Assembly: GCA_902783575.1 (NCBI GenBank)
Contig: CACZRP010000103.1
Span: 1-43,495 of the forward strand
Reading direction: 5' to 3'
Length of the DNA stretch: 43,495 nt
From: an uncultured Eubacteriales bacterium
GTDB lineage: Bacteria > Bacillota > Clostridia > Lachnospirales > Bianqueaceae
Within the stretch, counting starts at the first letter, position 1. Each line of letters opens with the position of its first letter. The notes beneath the pieces are model-generated. The model had not been told where the DNA came from. It saw only the letters and a program-made list of their open reading frames with translations, and did not search any database. Shown piece after piece: positions 1 through 9,096 of the stretch. The translations under genes were made by a program, and so were the position numbers.

Positions 1-83
1 CCCATTTCGAACACGACGGTTAAGCCACAGACGGCCGATGGTACTTGGCGGGGGACTGCCTGGGAGAGTAGGAGGTTGCCAGC
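1..83 (+). rRNA. rrf: 5S ribosomal RNA, 3' part
   Basis: The window opens inside a 5S rRNA. The segment CCATTTCGAACACGACGGTTAAGCC and the closing GGAGGTTGCCAGC are the conserved loop B/C region and the 3' strand of 5S rRNA in Firmicutes. The 5' third lies outside the window. It presumably ends an rRNA operon to the left. A Rho-independent terminator follows about 30 bp downstream. The exact 3' end is judged by pairing and could differ by a few bases. Confidence 0.93.
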
Positions 84-115
84 TTTTAAATTTGCCTCGA
101 GTTAGCCACATCAAA

Positions 116-143
116 CCGTCGATTAATCGACGGCTATTTTTAT
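116..143 (+). terminator. Rho-independent terminator of the rRNA operon
   Basis: A perfect palindrome, CCGTCGATTAATCGACGG (116-133), is followed by CTATTTTTAT. A strong stem followed directly by T residues is a standard intrinsic terminator, placed 30 bp after the 5S rRNA. Confidence 0.85.
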
Positions 144-292
144 GAGTATATATCTGCCCAGGTGTTAAGCGTTAAATAATCCGTCGGATTCTATAAGGAT
201 CCGGCTTCATCTATAATAAAGGGGTAAGTAGTTTTTTACTTCAATCAGGCAACGAAGCCTGAAAGGACAAAGGGAAATTTTATTGCATATTA
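144..292. other. Non-coding stretch with small hairpins
   Basis: No credible gene is seen. A TATAAT at 212-217 could be a -10 box, but no good -35 lies 16-18 bp upstream. Downstream of it are two small dyads: AAGTA/TACTT around a T-rich loop near 226-241, and TCAGGC (245-250)/GCCTGA (257-262). If the -10 is real, a short structured transcript would lead into the repeat array that starts near 293. Confidence 0.35.
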
Positions 293-395
293 CCTCCCCT
301 GCGGGGAGGAGAAGTGTATAAAATGGGCATGACTGAAGTGGTTCTCCTCTCTGCTGGGGAGGCAGTCATAAGGATTCTTGAAAAGATCTCCTCCC
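293..395. repeat. Diverged inverted-end units preceding the 36-bp array
   Basis: CCTCCCC (293-299) and GGGGAGG (303-309) form a perfect 7-bp stem with a 3-nt loop. Two longer segments follow whose ends are complementary: GGAGGAGAA (305-313) with TTCTCCTC (342-349), and GGGGAGGCAGTC from 356 with CTCCTCCC ending at 395. They copy the layout of the adjacent 36-bp units, but with GGAGG/CCTCC ends instead of GTAGG/CCTAC and with looser lengths. I read them as diverged members of the same array. Confidence 0.5.
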
Positions 396-399
396 TGTG

Positions 400-733
400 G
401 TAGGCAGTCAGGCCATTTTCCTGATAGTTTCCTACTGGACGGTAGGAACTGCAGCCAATTTCCTGCAGACTTCCTACTGACTTTCTTCTTGATGGTAGGA
501 AGTCTTGTCTAAATACAGATAACTTCCTACTGTAATGGTAGGAAGTCGTGTCTTGTATCTGAATATTTCCTACCCATGGCAAGTAACTGGGTAGGCAGTC
601 AGGCCAAATGCCTGCATATTTCCTACCCAAGAGTAGGAAGTCGTGCCATGTTTGTGTAAACTTCCTACTGTCTGAGGCTGAGGCGTCAGAATGTGAGGTA
701 GAAAATATAGTCAAATGCCTGATAACTTCCTAC
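400..733. repeat. Array A: seven 36-bp units with inverted ends GTAGG...CCTAC
   Basis: Seven units are each exactly 36 bp: 400-435, 442-477, 495-530, 538-573, 591-626, 633-668 and 698-733. Each starts GTAGG (most GTAGGAAGTC or GTAGGCAGTC; the last GTAGAAAATA) and ends TTCCTAC. The inner 20-odd bases vary, often with a weak inner dyad such as CAGGC/GCCTG in unit 5. Spacers are 6, 17, 7, 17, 6 and 29 bp. Within a unit the two ends pair. Across the short spacers the end of one unit also pairs with the start of the next (TTCCTAC-6 nt-GTAGGAA), so two alternative folds exist. No cas gene or transposase is near. The family is not one I recognise. Confidence 0.8.
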
Positions 734-997
734 CATCAGCAGCTGCGTCCAATAGGTTACAGATCGATCTTCCAGTTGTTTTTATAACTTTTTATAAATT
801 CTCCTCTAAACCATACATTAGTGCTAAAGTGTCTAGATCTTATGCCGTATTATACATAGTTCTCATCAATGCTTTTATATGGATATCCTTTTATTTGCTG
901 ATTCTTTGATTCTAATGTTGTTTACCTTTTCATTATAATATTAGATAGAAGGGCTGACCTGATTTGCATGTTTACGCCCGAAACTTTCGAAAAAAGA
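734..997. other. AT-rich non-coding stretch upstream of pilus operon
   Basis: This is AT-rich sequence between the repeat array and the pilus promoter. The only open frame on the plus strand (715-909) starts inside the last repeat unit, has no ribosome-binding site and an unconvincing composition. I see no gene or RNA here. Confidence 0.5.
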
Positions 998-1026
998 TTG
1001 TAACTAAAAGACAGTTGATGTATAAT
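998..1026 (+). promoter_or_regulatory. Promoter of the pilus operon
   Basis: TTGTAA (998-1003), a 17-bp spacer and a perfect TATAAT (1021-1026) form a sigma-A-type promoter. The predicted transcript starts near 1033, about 50 nt before the adhesin start codon. A ribosome-binding site AAAGGTGG lies at 1071-1078. Confidence 0.75.
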
Positions 1027-1083
1027 CTAGTTTGAGTTAGTGTCCTCTTCAGTTTTATAAATTTATTCAGAAAGGTGGTGAGC

Positions 1084-4000
1084 ATGTTGAAGAGAGCAAA
1101 ACAGTTGGTTTCTATTCTTCTTATCTTTGTTCTTATTATCAGCAACTTCAATGTGCTTACTGCGTTCGCTGATACAAATATCAATGAAGAGCTTTCTACT
1201 CAGGAATCTTCTTATGAGGAAAGCTCTGAATCCGAATATTTTGAATCCAGCGCCCCTGAGCAGAATTCTGATTCTCAGGAGAGCTCTACAAGTGATGAAT
1301 CTACCACAGTGCCAGATGAGCAGACGGAAGAAAGCTTTACGATAGAAGAATCTTCCCAAGCAACCGAATCTTCTGTCACGGATTCGTCTGTCAATAACGA
1401 ATCCAGCAATTCTGCTTCCAGCACTACCGAATCCAGTGCTCTGAACTCTGAAGAAAATTCTTCTGAAGTGTCTGAAGCTGTGGATTCAACGATCTCAGAA
1501 AATTCTACCACCCCTGCGCAGGATCAGAATTCTTCCGTGCCGGAAGAAGCTACGAACGCAAACAATTCTAGCCAGGCTGTTTCCGAACCCACAGAATCTT
1601 CTCAGACGACTACTGAGCAGGATTCCATTGCCCAGACAGCTGAACCTGCACCCTTTGAGCAGGAACTGAAGGCCGAGCTTAAGGACAAGCAGGAAAACGT
1701 CTTCTTCACTGCCAAAGTGAAGTCGATTCTCCCTCAGGGCGCAGCGCTCAGTGTGAAGCAGGAGAAGAGCGAAAAGCAAGATACTGTTCTCGCTTTTTCT
1801 CTTAATCTTACCAAGGCCAATTCCACTGCTATCACCGAGGGCATCTTCCAACTGACCTTTGAAAGCAAGCTTTTCGAGAATTCCGCTAAAAAGCTTGAGG
1901 TATGGACTGTTGAAAAGGAAGGCCAGCACAAGGAAACAAAGATCGAAGCAGCTGCCTTCAAAGACAACAAATTCACCCTGACCGTATCTTCTCTCAATGT
2001 TCGTTTTGAAGTACGTCCCGAAGAAGATCATCAGCAGGACGAGCAGGCAGGAGCCGCCGCACAGAACCCGACCAATGCCCAGCCCGCCGCAGATACTCAA
2101 AATTCTCAGCCGACATCGGAGGCTCAGACTTCACAGCCGGCAGCAGAGTCAGAAAACGTCCAGGGCGCCACAGCAGCCCAGTCCTCACAGTCCGAAACCA
2201 AAGAAAACAACACACCCGAATCGTCTGCAGCAGAAACTGCACTGGCACTTGCTCAGCAGAAAGCCATCGCTCCCGAAGACAGAGCTCTTACCGAAGATCC
2301 TGCCAACGAGTATCTTCCCGAAAATGCCATCTGGGCCAACGGTGATCTTTATCTGACAGGAAAGATGCCTCAAAACGCCATCGTCGAAGCAACCCCTGTA
2401 ACGGTAGAGATTGATGGCGAATACGTCATTGACGCTTATGATATCAAAATCTATGCCAACGAAAATCAAAAGGCAAAGGGAGAAACCTGGCAGCCGGCCT
2501 CCAGTGAGGTGACGGTACATTTCTTTGCAGAATCTGCTGACCAGGTTCATGTTTATCACACTCCTGACGGATCCATGACTCCGGAACTGGTGGATACGGT
2601 CGATGTAGAGGACGGATGGGCGGAGTTCGATGCTTCCCATTTCTCCACCTACACATTTTCCTTCTTTGAAGATCTTTACAATCATGCGGTCAATGCCGTA
2701 AGAAATACCCTTTATCCCAATACTGTCTACGAAAACGATGAGATCATCCTTACCGGAAACCTTCCCCGCAACGCTGTGATCGAAGCGGAAAAGGTGGACG
2801 TGCAGATTGAAGGACGTCAGACGCTTGTCGCTTATGATATTACCATTTACCAGAATTCCTTCTTCAAGGCCCTTGGAATCGCATGGCAGCCCAAAGAAGG
2901 AACCGTTAAGGTGGAAATCAAGAGCGATGCCTTTAATGGAATTAAGCATGGACTAACTGTTTATCATCTTGACGACGCTTCCGCCGAAGCCGAGATGATT
3001 CAGGAGGATGTGGCGATTGAAAACGGCAGTGTCTCCTTTGATGCCGACAGCTTTTCCGTATATGCACTGACTGACGAATATCTTCGTACCTACCATTTCA
3101 TTACCTATAACAACAGCACAGATATGCAGTATGTCGAATATCAGATTTTCACTGATCTCGGCACTACTACCTATACCCAAACCATTAAAAACGGTGAAAG
3201 CCTGGTTATCCCTCAGCTTCCTGCTCTGCAGGGAAGTGACACATCAACATTTACCGGATGGTTTGTGGCGTCCGGCGTTACCCTTGCGAATGGAGTATAT
3301 ACATACACCACTCTATCCGATACGCCCTTTGACTTTGAAAACATACCTGAAATTACTCATACCGAGACGGTCTATCTGTTTGCTAAATTTGCTGACTATG
3401 CCTATGTGATTTTCCATGATCAGTATAACGGATCTATTCAAGGTTTCCCTGTGGCATCAACCCGCAGAGGAGAAAAGATAAATGGTGAACCTGCTGCCAC
3501 TGCCACCATTCGTATTGATGATTTTGCTGTCAGCTATGATGACAACTCAGATGAGAATACTGCTCCCAGCATGTCGTTCCATGGATGGTCTTATACGCCT
3601 ATCACCGAACCGGGTGCTGCTGTAGATGATAATGGCGATCCTGTTCAAAGAATCGAAGCGGAAAGCATAACTATTGAAGAAAATACTCATCTGTATCCTA
3701 TTTTCAGTTCTATCTACTGGCTGAATTACTATTCCGGTCCCGCCGGTTCCGGTGCATCCTATATTCCTTCCGCATATTATTACGCAGGTGAAGGTAAAGA
3801 AGGAAATTCTCTGCAGGTGCCTGTACGCAGCGGTTACAATTTTGACGGATGGTATACAGGATCAGTTACCACAACAGACAATGGTGATGGTACTACTACC
3901 GAAACCGTCAATTATGAAACTAAAATTGCAAATGCTGATGGAACTCTAGTGGTGGGAGCCAGTGCTGCCGGTATCAGTGTTACAAATGGAAGACTGCTGC

Positions 4001-7000
4001 TGACTCAGAATACGACCATTTATGCCAAATGGCGAGAGAGTGCGGTTCATTATGCTGTAGTAATCTGGAGACAGAAAGCGACGGATACCCCGAACCTTGC
4101 GAATACGGCCAAATCCTATGACTATGCCGAAAGCATTTCATTATCCGGAACCACTGGCGAAATGGTCAGTGTCGCCAATGCGTACAAACAGTATGGAGGC
4201 AGTGGGGACTATTTCGGCTTCTCTTACAGCCGCTGCGATAACAGCAAGACCATCGCTAGTGATGGTTCCACTGTACTGAATGTCTACTACGATAGAAATG
4301 TACATACGCTTACGTTTAGAGTTAGAAATAGCACAGTTAGGACTATCACGGCTCTTTATGGTGCTAGCATTCAACACTATTTTCCCATCGTTGGAACCAA
4401 TGGAACCAGTTATAATGGTTATTCATGGACTGCAGACATGGTATATTCTTATGAATTAGCAACCATTGAAACCATGCCCGACGCTAATGTAACATTTACT
4501 TCACGGTATAGAGGTACTGCAAAAACTATTTACTACTATGTAGAGATTGGAGATGTGTCGGAGAGCCTCGGAACTACCCGGAGATTTAACGAAAAATTAT
4601 ATACACTTTATAAAACAGTCAACCATAACTTTAATTATTTAACTTATGATGAGGAATATCATCCCATTGAAGGTTATGTCCGAAGCCATACCAATGCGGA
4701 GCCTGCTTTTGGCAACAATAATCAGGCCAACATCGGCTATGGAAATACCAACTATCTTTACTATGACCGTGATGCATTCACAATTACATTCCTGGATTCT
4801 TATACCAGCAGTAACGTATATGTGAATGGAAACCAGTTGGAAGAGCAGACAGTTCTCTTCAGTGAAAAAATCAAAAATCACCTTCCAGCTAATCCTTCTG
4901 CCGTACAGATTATTGACAATGATCCTCTGCCGAGGGAGGGCTACGAGTTCACCGGCTGGTACACGGATGCTGCCTGCACCACCAGAGCATTCTTCGAAGA
5001 TAATGAGGAATACCGGAATTACACGGGAAGCAAGGCTCTTTATGAGAAGATGCCGGCCTATAACCTTCGATTCTATGCTGGCTGGGATACCATCTGGTAT
5101 CTGATCGAGATTGACCCCAACTACGGTACTATGAACAGCGGCGCCAGCGATTCCACCTGGTTCTGGGAGCCCTACAACGGTGAACCCATTGAAGAGTATA
5201 CCTGGGTAAGAAGAGATTACGAAGAATCTGTCACCGGTACCTACTATTATGTTAAACATGACCGTGCCTATTATGGTTATGGGGATGAATATGTCAACGG
5301 TGAAAACCAGGAACGTCATACCTACTACACTACAAATCCCGGCGAGGCCACAGACCTGACAACTTACAAATATGCCAGCAACGCCTATCGTTATGCCGGA
5401 TGGTACGAGGTTCATGAAGATGGTACGGAAACTCTGTATCATTTTGGCGAGCCGGTTACCCATAATATCAAGCTGATTCTTCACTGGAAGAAGATTGGCA
5501 CCTATTATGTCAGGTACAACGCAGTGGTAGAGCAGGATGGCAAGCTTATCAATGGTGTTATCGATAATGGTGATGCCAATGACCAGCTCTTCGTTGAACT
5601 GGATGAAGCAGACTATGCCGACAACGCGGACGTGGTAATCTCCCGTTCAGTCAAGGCACCGGAAAGCTACAACTTTATCGGCTGGAAGATTCGAGGTGAT
5701 GAGAGCGGAAAAATCTATTATCCCGGCCAATCCTTTGAATTCCATTCCACTTATGCAGTGACCATCACCGAGCAAGGCAACCCACATGAAACCATTTTCC
5801 TGGATGCGGTTTACAGCTACATCGATACAGCTAAAATTGTCTATGATGCCAATGGCGGTATCATTAATCCAGATACTGTTAATTATGGCGGACCCACAGG
5901 AGAAAGTACGGTAGAGCCGAGAAAAAGCTGCGACACGGAAGCAGGTACTGCTACCATCTCCAATCTGGTGAATAACAGCAGTGTTATCCTGAGTGATGGC
6001 ACAGGTTTTACCAGAGCAGGTGCAGTGCTGACTGGATGGAATACTGAGCCCGATGCCAGCGGTACTCATTATGAACTTGGAAGTTCCGATTACTATGTAG
6101 ACAATAAGGAACCGATTAAGCTTTACGCTGAATGGCAGGTTAAGGTTTACTTCCACCTGAATAAGCCTTCTGCAGAAGCAAACTTCGGAGGGACTTGGGA
6201 TCCGAGAGTCTATACTCTGGGACCAGATGACCCCCCCATTTACTCTCGAATGGCCTATATCGGAGCACCGATTGAAAAGCCTGAGCTGGATCCAGAGTAT
6301 ACTGGAGAAGAAAATCTATTCTTCCATTACTGGGGAACCCAACGCTATGGTGATGATACTGCGATTGAGGAGTATGATTTTACTAAGCCCATCAACGGAG
6401 AACTTCATCTGTATGCCTACTGGGCAGGCCCAATCGAGGTACCGGTTCATGCAGTAGACAGTTCCAGTCAGACCCTGGTGAATAAAGACAGTGTATGGCT
6501 TGGTAAAACGGTCATTGAAGTAGGCGCAGACCCCATTCGTTTGGTGACAAAGGAAAACGCGAAGGTGTATGCTTCGGATGTTCCTGACGGTTACGAATAT
6601 GCCTTTGCGGCAGTACATAGCAGTACAGCCGGAATTCAAAGCATTTCCGAAGATGAGGCCATCACAGAGCTTTTCTACAACTCTTCCGAAAAAAAGGTAT
6701 ACGTTCGGTACACTGATGGAAGTACGGCTCCTCTTGCTGATGAGGATGAGGTTTACCTGGTTTTCTATCAGCAGAAGGAACTGCCCATCGGATATAAGCT
6801 TGCAGAAATGGGCGGTGCCCTGACTACAAAGACTGTGAGCGGATCGGCTCCCACTGGAACGGGCTCTCTGGGCAGTTACAGCATGAGCAGTAATGTGATC
6901 TCGCCTCTTAACTGGGCAAATTACAACAGTAACGGCTCCAACTATTATGCGTATGCTATTGGCCCGGAGAATGCTTCGGCAACGGAACAATTGCAGATTA

Positions 7001-8901
7001 TAACAAGCTCCAACAACCAGGATACCAACCGGCCGACTCTGCAGATCCGTAATACCTGGAGAGGTTTTGAGTATTCTCTCACTGGAAGCGAGTGGATTCA
7101 CTGCGGATATGAAAATCTCCAGCTTTATGTGATTTATTTCGAATCTCATCCCACTATCATTACTTTGACCGAAAAGACCATCGGTACAGAGCTTGATATG
7201 GGAGAAGAATTTGAATATACCATTACCATTGAAACCACGACCACGACTAAAGAAACTCAAGAGTACTGGATTCTTGGCAATTGGGTAAGCTGGGAAGAGC
7301 CTACAATTGAATCGACTTCGAGTACAGAAACACAAACAATCTCCTTATCTGATGGATTACAAAAATCAGAGACACTGTTTTATACTTATAGTAATTCATC
7401 TACACAGCCAACGACACATTTTGGTTATCAAACAAGATCCACCACGACAACAGAAGTCACCCAAACCATCACCATCACCCAGACGCCCAAGACCGGCTTT
7501 GTCACCGATCACGATGGAACGGGCAGCAGTCATGTCAGCCGGTATGTATATACCTATACAACATCGGCTGACAGTACAGACCAATCGGTAACCTATACCA
7601 ACACCCATACGCCCCTTACATTGGACGTGCATGTGGCTTTGGTTGGCGCTAACGGAATCATCCTGGACGATAACGACCGAGCCTCCAGTGGATATACTAT
7701 CTCGCTGGCGCTGGGAGAGGAAAAGACCTTCCTGACGGAGATTAGTCCGGAAGCTCTGTTCAAAGGGGATGCCAGTCTCTACAGCTTCGCCGGAGTGATT
7801 TACGGCACCAGCGGCGATACTCAGGGCGATCCGGTTACGGTACTTGACTCTGATGTCAGCAAGATTGGATACAAGCAGCTGACACCGCCCGACGGCAACA
7901 TTTATGAGCTTTGTCTTGATGGCGATACAGCATCAAGACTGGGTGTCGGAAAGATTTATTATCTCTTCTATCCCATGCCTAAGCTGGTATATGTGAAGGA
8001 AGCGGCTGGAGGACAGCTGGAACGGATTACAGGAGCCGACGGCGGTGACATCACTTATAATGGTGCGGTAATCCAGCTCAACGGCGTTGATGTCAAACAG
8101 GATCAGAAACTTCATATAAGTAACAGCGCATTCATGATCTCCCAGACTGTGGGCAGCGGCAACTTCAATATGCCGCCTCATCTTGATGATGGAAATGAAA
8201 AGCTGTTCCTGAATTATGTGAAGCTTGGTGCTGGTCGTGAAGATGCAACTCAGATAGAAAATCTGGACGGCTGGACCGACACGAAGGCCATGCAGCTGAA
8301 GGTGATTGACAACCAGGTGAAATGGAGTCTGGATGGCGAAACCTGGAATACCTTCAGCGGAGCCCCCACCATATACGCCATCTATCATGAGATCGGATAT
8401 GATCTGACCATCAAGAAGACGGTGGAAAATGGAAACGGTTCGCAAACCTTTGGACTTACCATCTCATCGTTTGCGATTACAGAAACAAGCTATGCAGTCA
8501 CTGGAACCGGAACGGCTACGGTAGCCGCAATACCTGCGACAAGTACCGAACCGGGAACCATTCATCTGACGGTGCGACACGGAAGTGAAATCACTATCAG
8601 TGGACTGGGAAGAGGAGAATATACTCTGATTGAAACCGGTGAGTGCTTTGAGTTAATCAATGCGTCAGTTGCCAAAGAGGGTATTACTGAGCCGGAGAAA
8701 CCGGGTATTGCTGACAACAGTATCACCTTTGATCTGGACAAGAATTCCACTGCGGAACTGACCAACAAGCTTGTGACCCCGGCGCCGACAGGTCTGCATA
8801 CAGATCTGACGCCTTATCTCTGGATGGTTCTGACGGGAGGCCTGATGGCTCTCCTGGGCATCCTGATCCGGCATCGCCGGAGAAAGGAGGAAGAGCTATG
8901 A
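1084..8901 (+). CDS. Giant cell-wall-anchored pilus adhesin with InlB-type repeats
   Basis: A surface protein of 2605 residues. Residues 1-29 are a signal peptide (hydrophobic core, cleavage after AFA). A Ser/Glu/Thr-rich stalk follows to about residue 200. Near nt 2300-3080 two related domains occur in tandem, each with an 'ENxxxLTGxxPxNAxxEA' start and a YDIxIY core. From about nt 3080 to 6430 there are roughly eight InlB/Listeria-Bacteroides-type repeats marked by GW(Y/F/N) cores, for example near 3256, 3847, 4951, 5398, 5680 and 6036. The end is APTG (residues 2567-2570), a hydrophobic helix and RHRRRKEEEL, a sortase signal with an xPTG motif in place of LPXTG. The start is set at ATG 1084 because AAAGGTGG ends 5 nt upstream; an in-frame GTG at 1075 lies inside that site. 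It probably caps the pilus, as Cpa does in streptococcal FCT loci; this is inferred from position. Confidence 0.85.
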   Translation: MLKRAKQLVSILLIFVLIISNFNVLTAFADTNINEELSTQESSYEESSESEYFESSAPEQNSDSQESSTSDESTTVPDEQTEESFTIEESSQATESSVTDSSVNNESSNSASSTTESSALNSEENSSEVSEAVDSTISENSTTPAQDQNSSVPEEATNANNSSQAVSEPTESSQTTTEQDSIAQTAEPAPFEQELKAELKDKQENVFFTAKVKSILPQGAALSVKQEKSEKQDTVLAFSLNLTKANSTAITEGIFQLTFESKLFENSAKKLEVWTVEKEGQHKETKIEAAAFKDNKFTLTVSSLNVRFEVRPEEDHQQDEQAGAAAQNPTNAQPAADTQNSQPTSEAQTSQPAAESENVQGATAAQSSQSETKENNTPESSAAETALALAQQKAIAPEDRALTEDPANEYLPENAIWANGDLYLTGKMPQNAIVEATPVTVEIDGEYVIDAYDIKIYANENQKAKGETWQPASSEVTVHFFAESADQVHVYHTPDGSMTPELVDTVDVEDGWAEFDASHFSTYTFSFFEDLYNHAVNAVRNTLYPNTVYENDEIILTGNLPRNAVIEAEKVDVQIEGRQTLVAYDITIYQNSFFKALGIAWQPKEGTVKVEIKSDAFNGIKHGLTVYHLDDASAEAEMIQEDVAIENGSVSFDADSFSVYALTDEYLRTYHFITYNNSTDMQYVEYQIFTDLGTTTYTQTIKNGESLVIPQLPALQGSDTSTFTGWFVASGVTLANGVYTYTTLSDTPFDFENIPEITHTETVYLFAKFADYAYVIFHDQYNGSIQGFPVASTRRGEKINGEPAATATIRIDDFAVSYDDNSDENTAPSMSFHGWSYTPITEPGAAVDDNGDPVQRIEAESITIEENTHLYPIFSSIYWLNYYSGPAGSGASYIPSAYYYAGEGKEGNSLQVPVRSGYNFDGWYTGSVTTTDNGDGTTTETVNYETKIANADGTLVVGASAAGISVTNGRLLLTQNTTIYAKWRESAVHYAVVIWRQKATDTPNLANTAKSYDYAESISLSGTTGEMVSVANAYKQYGGSGDYFGFSYSRCDNSKTIASDGSTVLNVYYDRNVHTLTFRVRNSTVRTITALYGASIQHYFPIVGTNGTSYNGYSWTADMVYSYELATIETMPDANVTFTSRYRGTAKTIYYYVEIGDVSESLGTTRRFNEKLYTLYKTVNHNFNYLTYDEEYHPIEGYVRSHTNAEPAFGNNNQANIGYGNTNYLYYDRDAFTITFLDSYTSSNVYVNGNQLEEQTVLFSEKIKNHLPANPSAVQIIDNDPLPREGYEFTGWYTDAACTTRAFFEDNEEYRNYTGSKALYEKMPAYNLRFYAGWDTIWYLIEIDPNYGTMNSGASDSTWFWEPYNGEPIEEYTWVRRDYEESVTGTYYYVKHDRAYYGYGDEYVNGENQERHTYYTTNPGEATDLTTYKYASNAYRYAGWYEVHEDGTETLYHFGEPVTHNIKLILHWKKIGTYYVRYNAVVEQDGKLINGVIDNGDANDQLFVELDEADYADNADVVISRSVKAPESYNFIGWKIRGDESGKIYYPGQSFEFHSTYAVTITEQGNPHETIFLDAVYSYIDTAKIVYDANGGIINPDTVNYGGPTGESTVEPRKSCDTEAGTATISNLVNNSSVILSDGTGFTRAGAVLTGWNTEPDASGTHYELGSSDYYVDNKEPIKLYAEWQVKVYFHLNKPSAEANFGGTWDPRVYTLGPDDPPIYSRMAYIGAPIEKPELDPEYTGEENLFFHYWGTQRYGDDTAIEEYDFTKPINGELHLYAYWAGPIEVPVHAVDSSSQTLVNKDSVWLGKTVIEVGADPIRLVTKENAKVYASDVPDGYEYAFAAVHSSTAGIQSISEDEAITELFYNSSEKKVYVRYTDGSTAPLADEDEVYLVFYQQKELPIGYKLAEMGGALTTKTVSGSAPTGTGSLGSYSMSSNVISPLNWANYNSNGSNYYAYAIGPENASATEQLQIITSSNNQDTNRPTLQIRNTWRGFEYSLTGSEWIHCGYENLQLYVIYFESHPTIITLTEKTIGTELDMGEEFEYTITIETTTTTKETQEYWILGNWVSWEEPTIESTSSTETQTISLSDGLQKSETLFYTYSNSSTQPTTHFGYQTRSTTTTEVTQTITITQTPKTGFVTDHDGTGSSHVSRYVYTYTTSADSTDQSVTYTNTHTPLTLDVHVALVGANGIILDDNDRASSGYTISLALGEEKTFLTEISPEALFKGDASLYSFAGVIYGTSGDTQGDPVTVLDSDVSKIGYKQLTPPDGNIYELCLDGDTASRLGVGKIYYLFYPMPKLVYVKEAAGGQLERITGADGGDITYNGAVIQLNGVDVKQDQKLHISNSAFMISQTVGSGNFNMPPHLDDGNEKLFLNYVKLGAGREDATQIENLDGWTDTKAMQLKVIDNQVKWSLDGETWNTFSGAPTIYAIYHEIGYDLTIKKTVENGNGSQTFGLTISSFAITETSYAVTGTGTATVAAIPATSTEPGTIHLTVRHGSEITISGLGRGEYTLIETGECFELINASVAKEGITEPEKPGIADNSITFDLDKNSTAELTNKLVTPAPTGLHTDLTPYLWMVLTGGLMALLGILIRHRRRKEEEL

Positions 8902-9026
8902 AATTAATCTTCCTGCCTCAGGGACCGCCCGGAAAGAGGTATCTGACCCCGGAATCATTTTTCCGAAGGCATGGCCCCAAGGATGCTTCAACTGAAGGGA
9001 GGTGCGTGTGTGACGAGCCCCCTTAA
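8898..9026 (+). CDS. Small ORF (42 aa) coupled to the adhesin gene
   Basis: An ATG at 8898 overlaps the adhesin stop as ATGA. It is preceded by a strong AAAGGAGG seven nt upstream. The frame encodes 42 residues starting MKLIFLPQGPPGKRY and ending RCVCDEPP, then TAA at 9024-9026. The start signal is better than that of many longer genes here, and the overlap implies coupled translation. It has no membrane helix, and its Cys-x-Cys near the end is the only notable feature. No family is recognised. Alternatively it is a leader that simply keeps ribosomes moving toward the pilin gene, or a relic of a longer gene. Confidence 0.45.
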   Translation: MKLIFLPQGPPGKRYLTPESFFRRHGPKDASTEGRCVCDEPP

Positions 9027-9096
9027 GATAAGCAAATTACCAGATGTTAATTGTTACTATCAGAATAGAACAGGTTTAATGAAAGGAAAAACGAAA

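Noticed and set aside
280-714. Minus-strand frame of 144 codons over the repeat array
   Set aside because: It is built from the repeated GTAGG/CCTAC units, has no ribosome-binding site and repetitive, unprotein-like composition.
400-733. CRISPR array
   Set aside because: The 36-bp length is CRISPR-like, but the units are not conserved inside, the spacers are 6-29 bp and there are no cas genes in the window.
715-909. Plus-strand frame of 64 codons before the pilus operon
   Set aside because: It starts inside the last repeat unit, with no ribosome-binding site and no family resemblance.
6316-7335. Minus-strand frame of 339 codons opposite the adhesin
   Set aside because: No start signal, composition of an antisense shadow, and it lies wholly inside the InlB-repeat and following region of the adhesin.
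9027-9096. Attenuator before the pilin gene
   Set aside because: No stem followed by a T-run was found between the small ORF and the pilin start.
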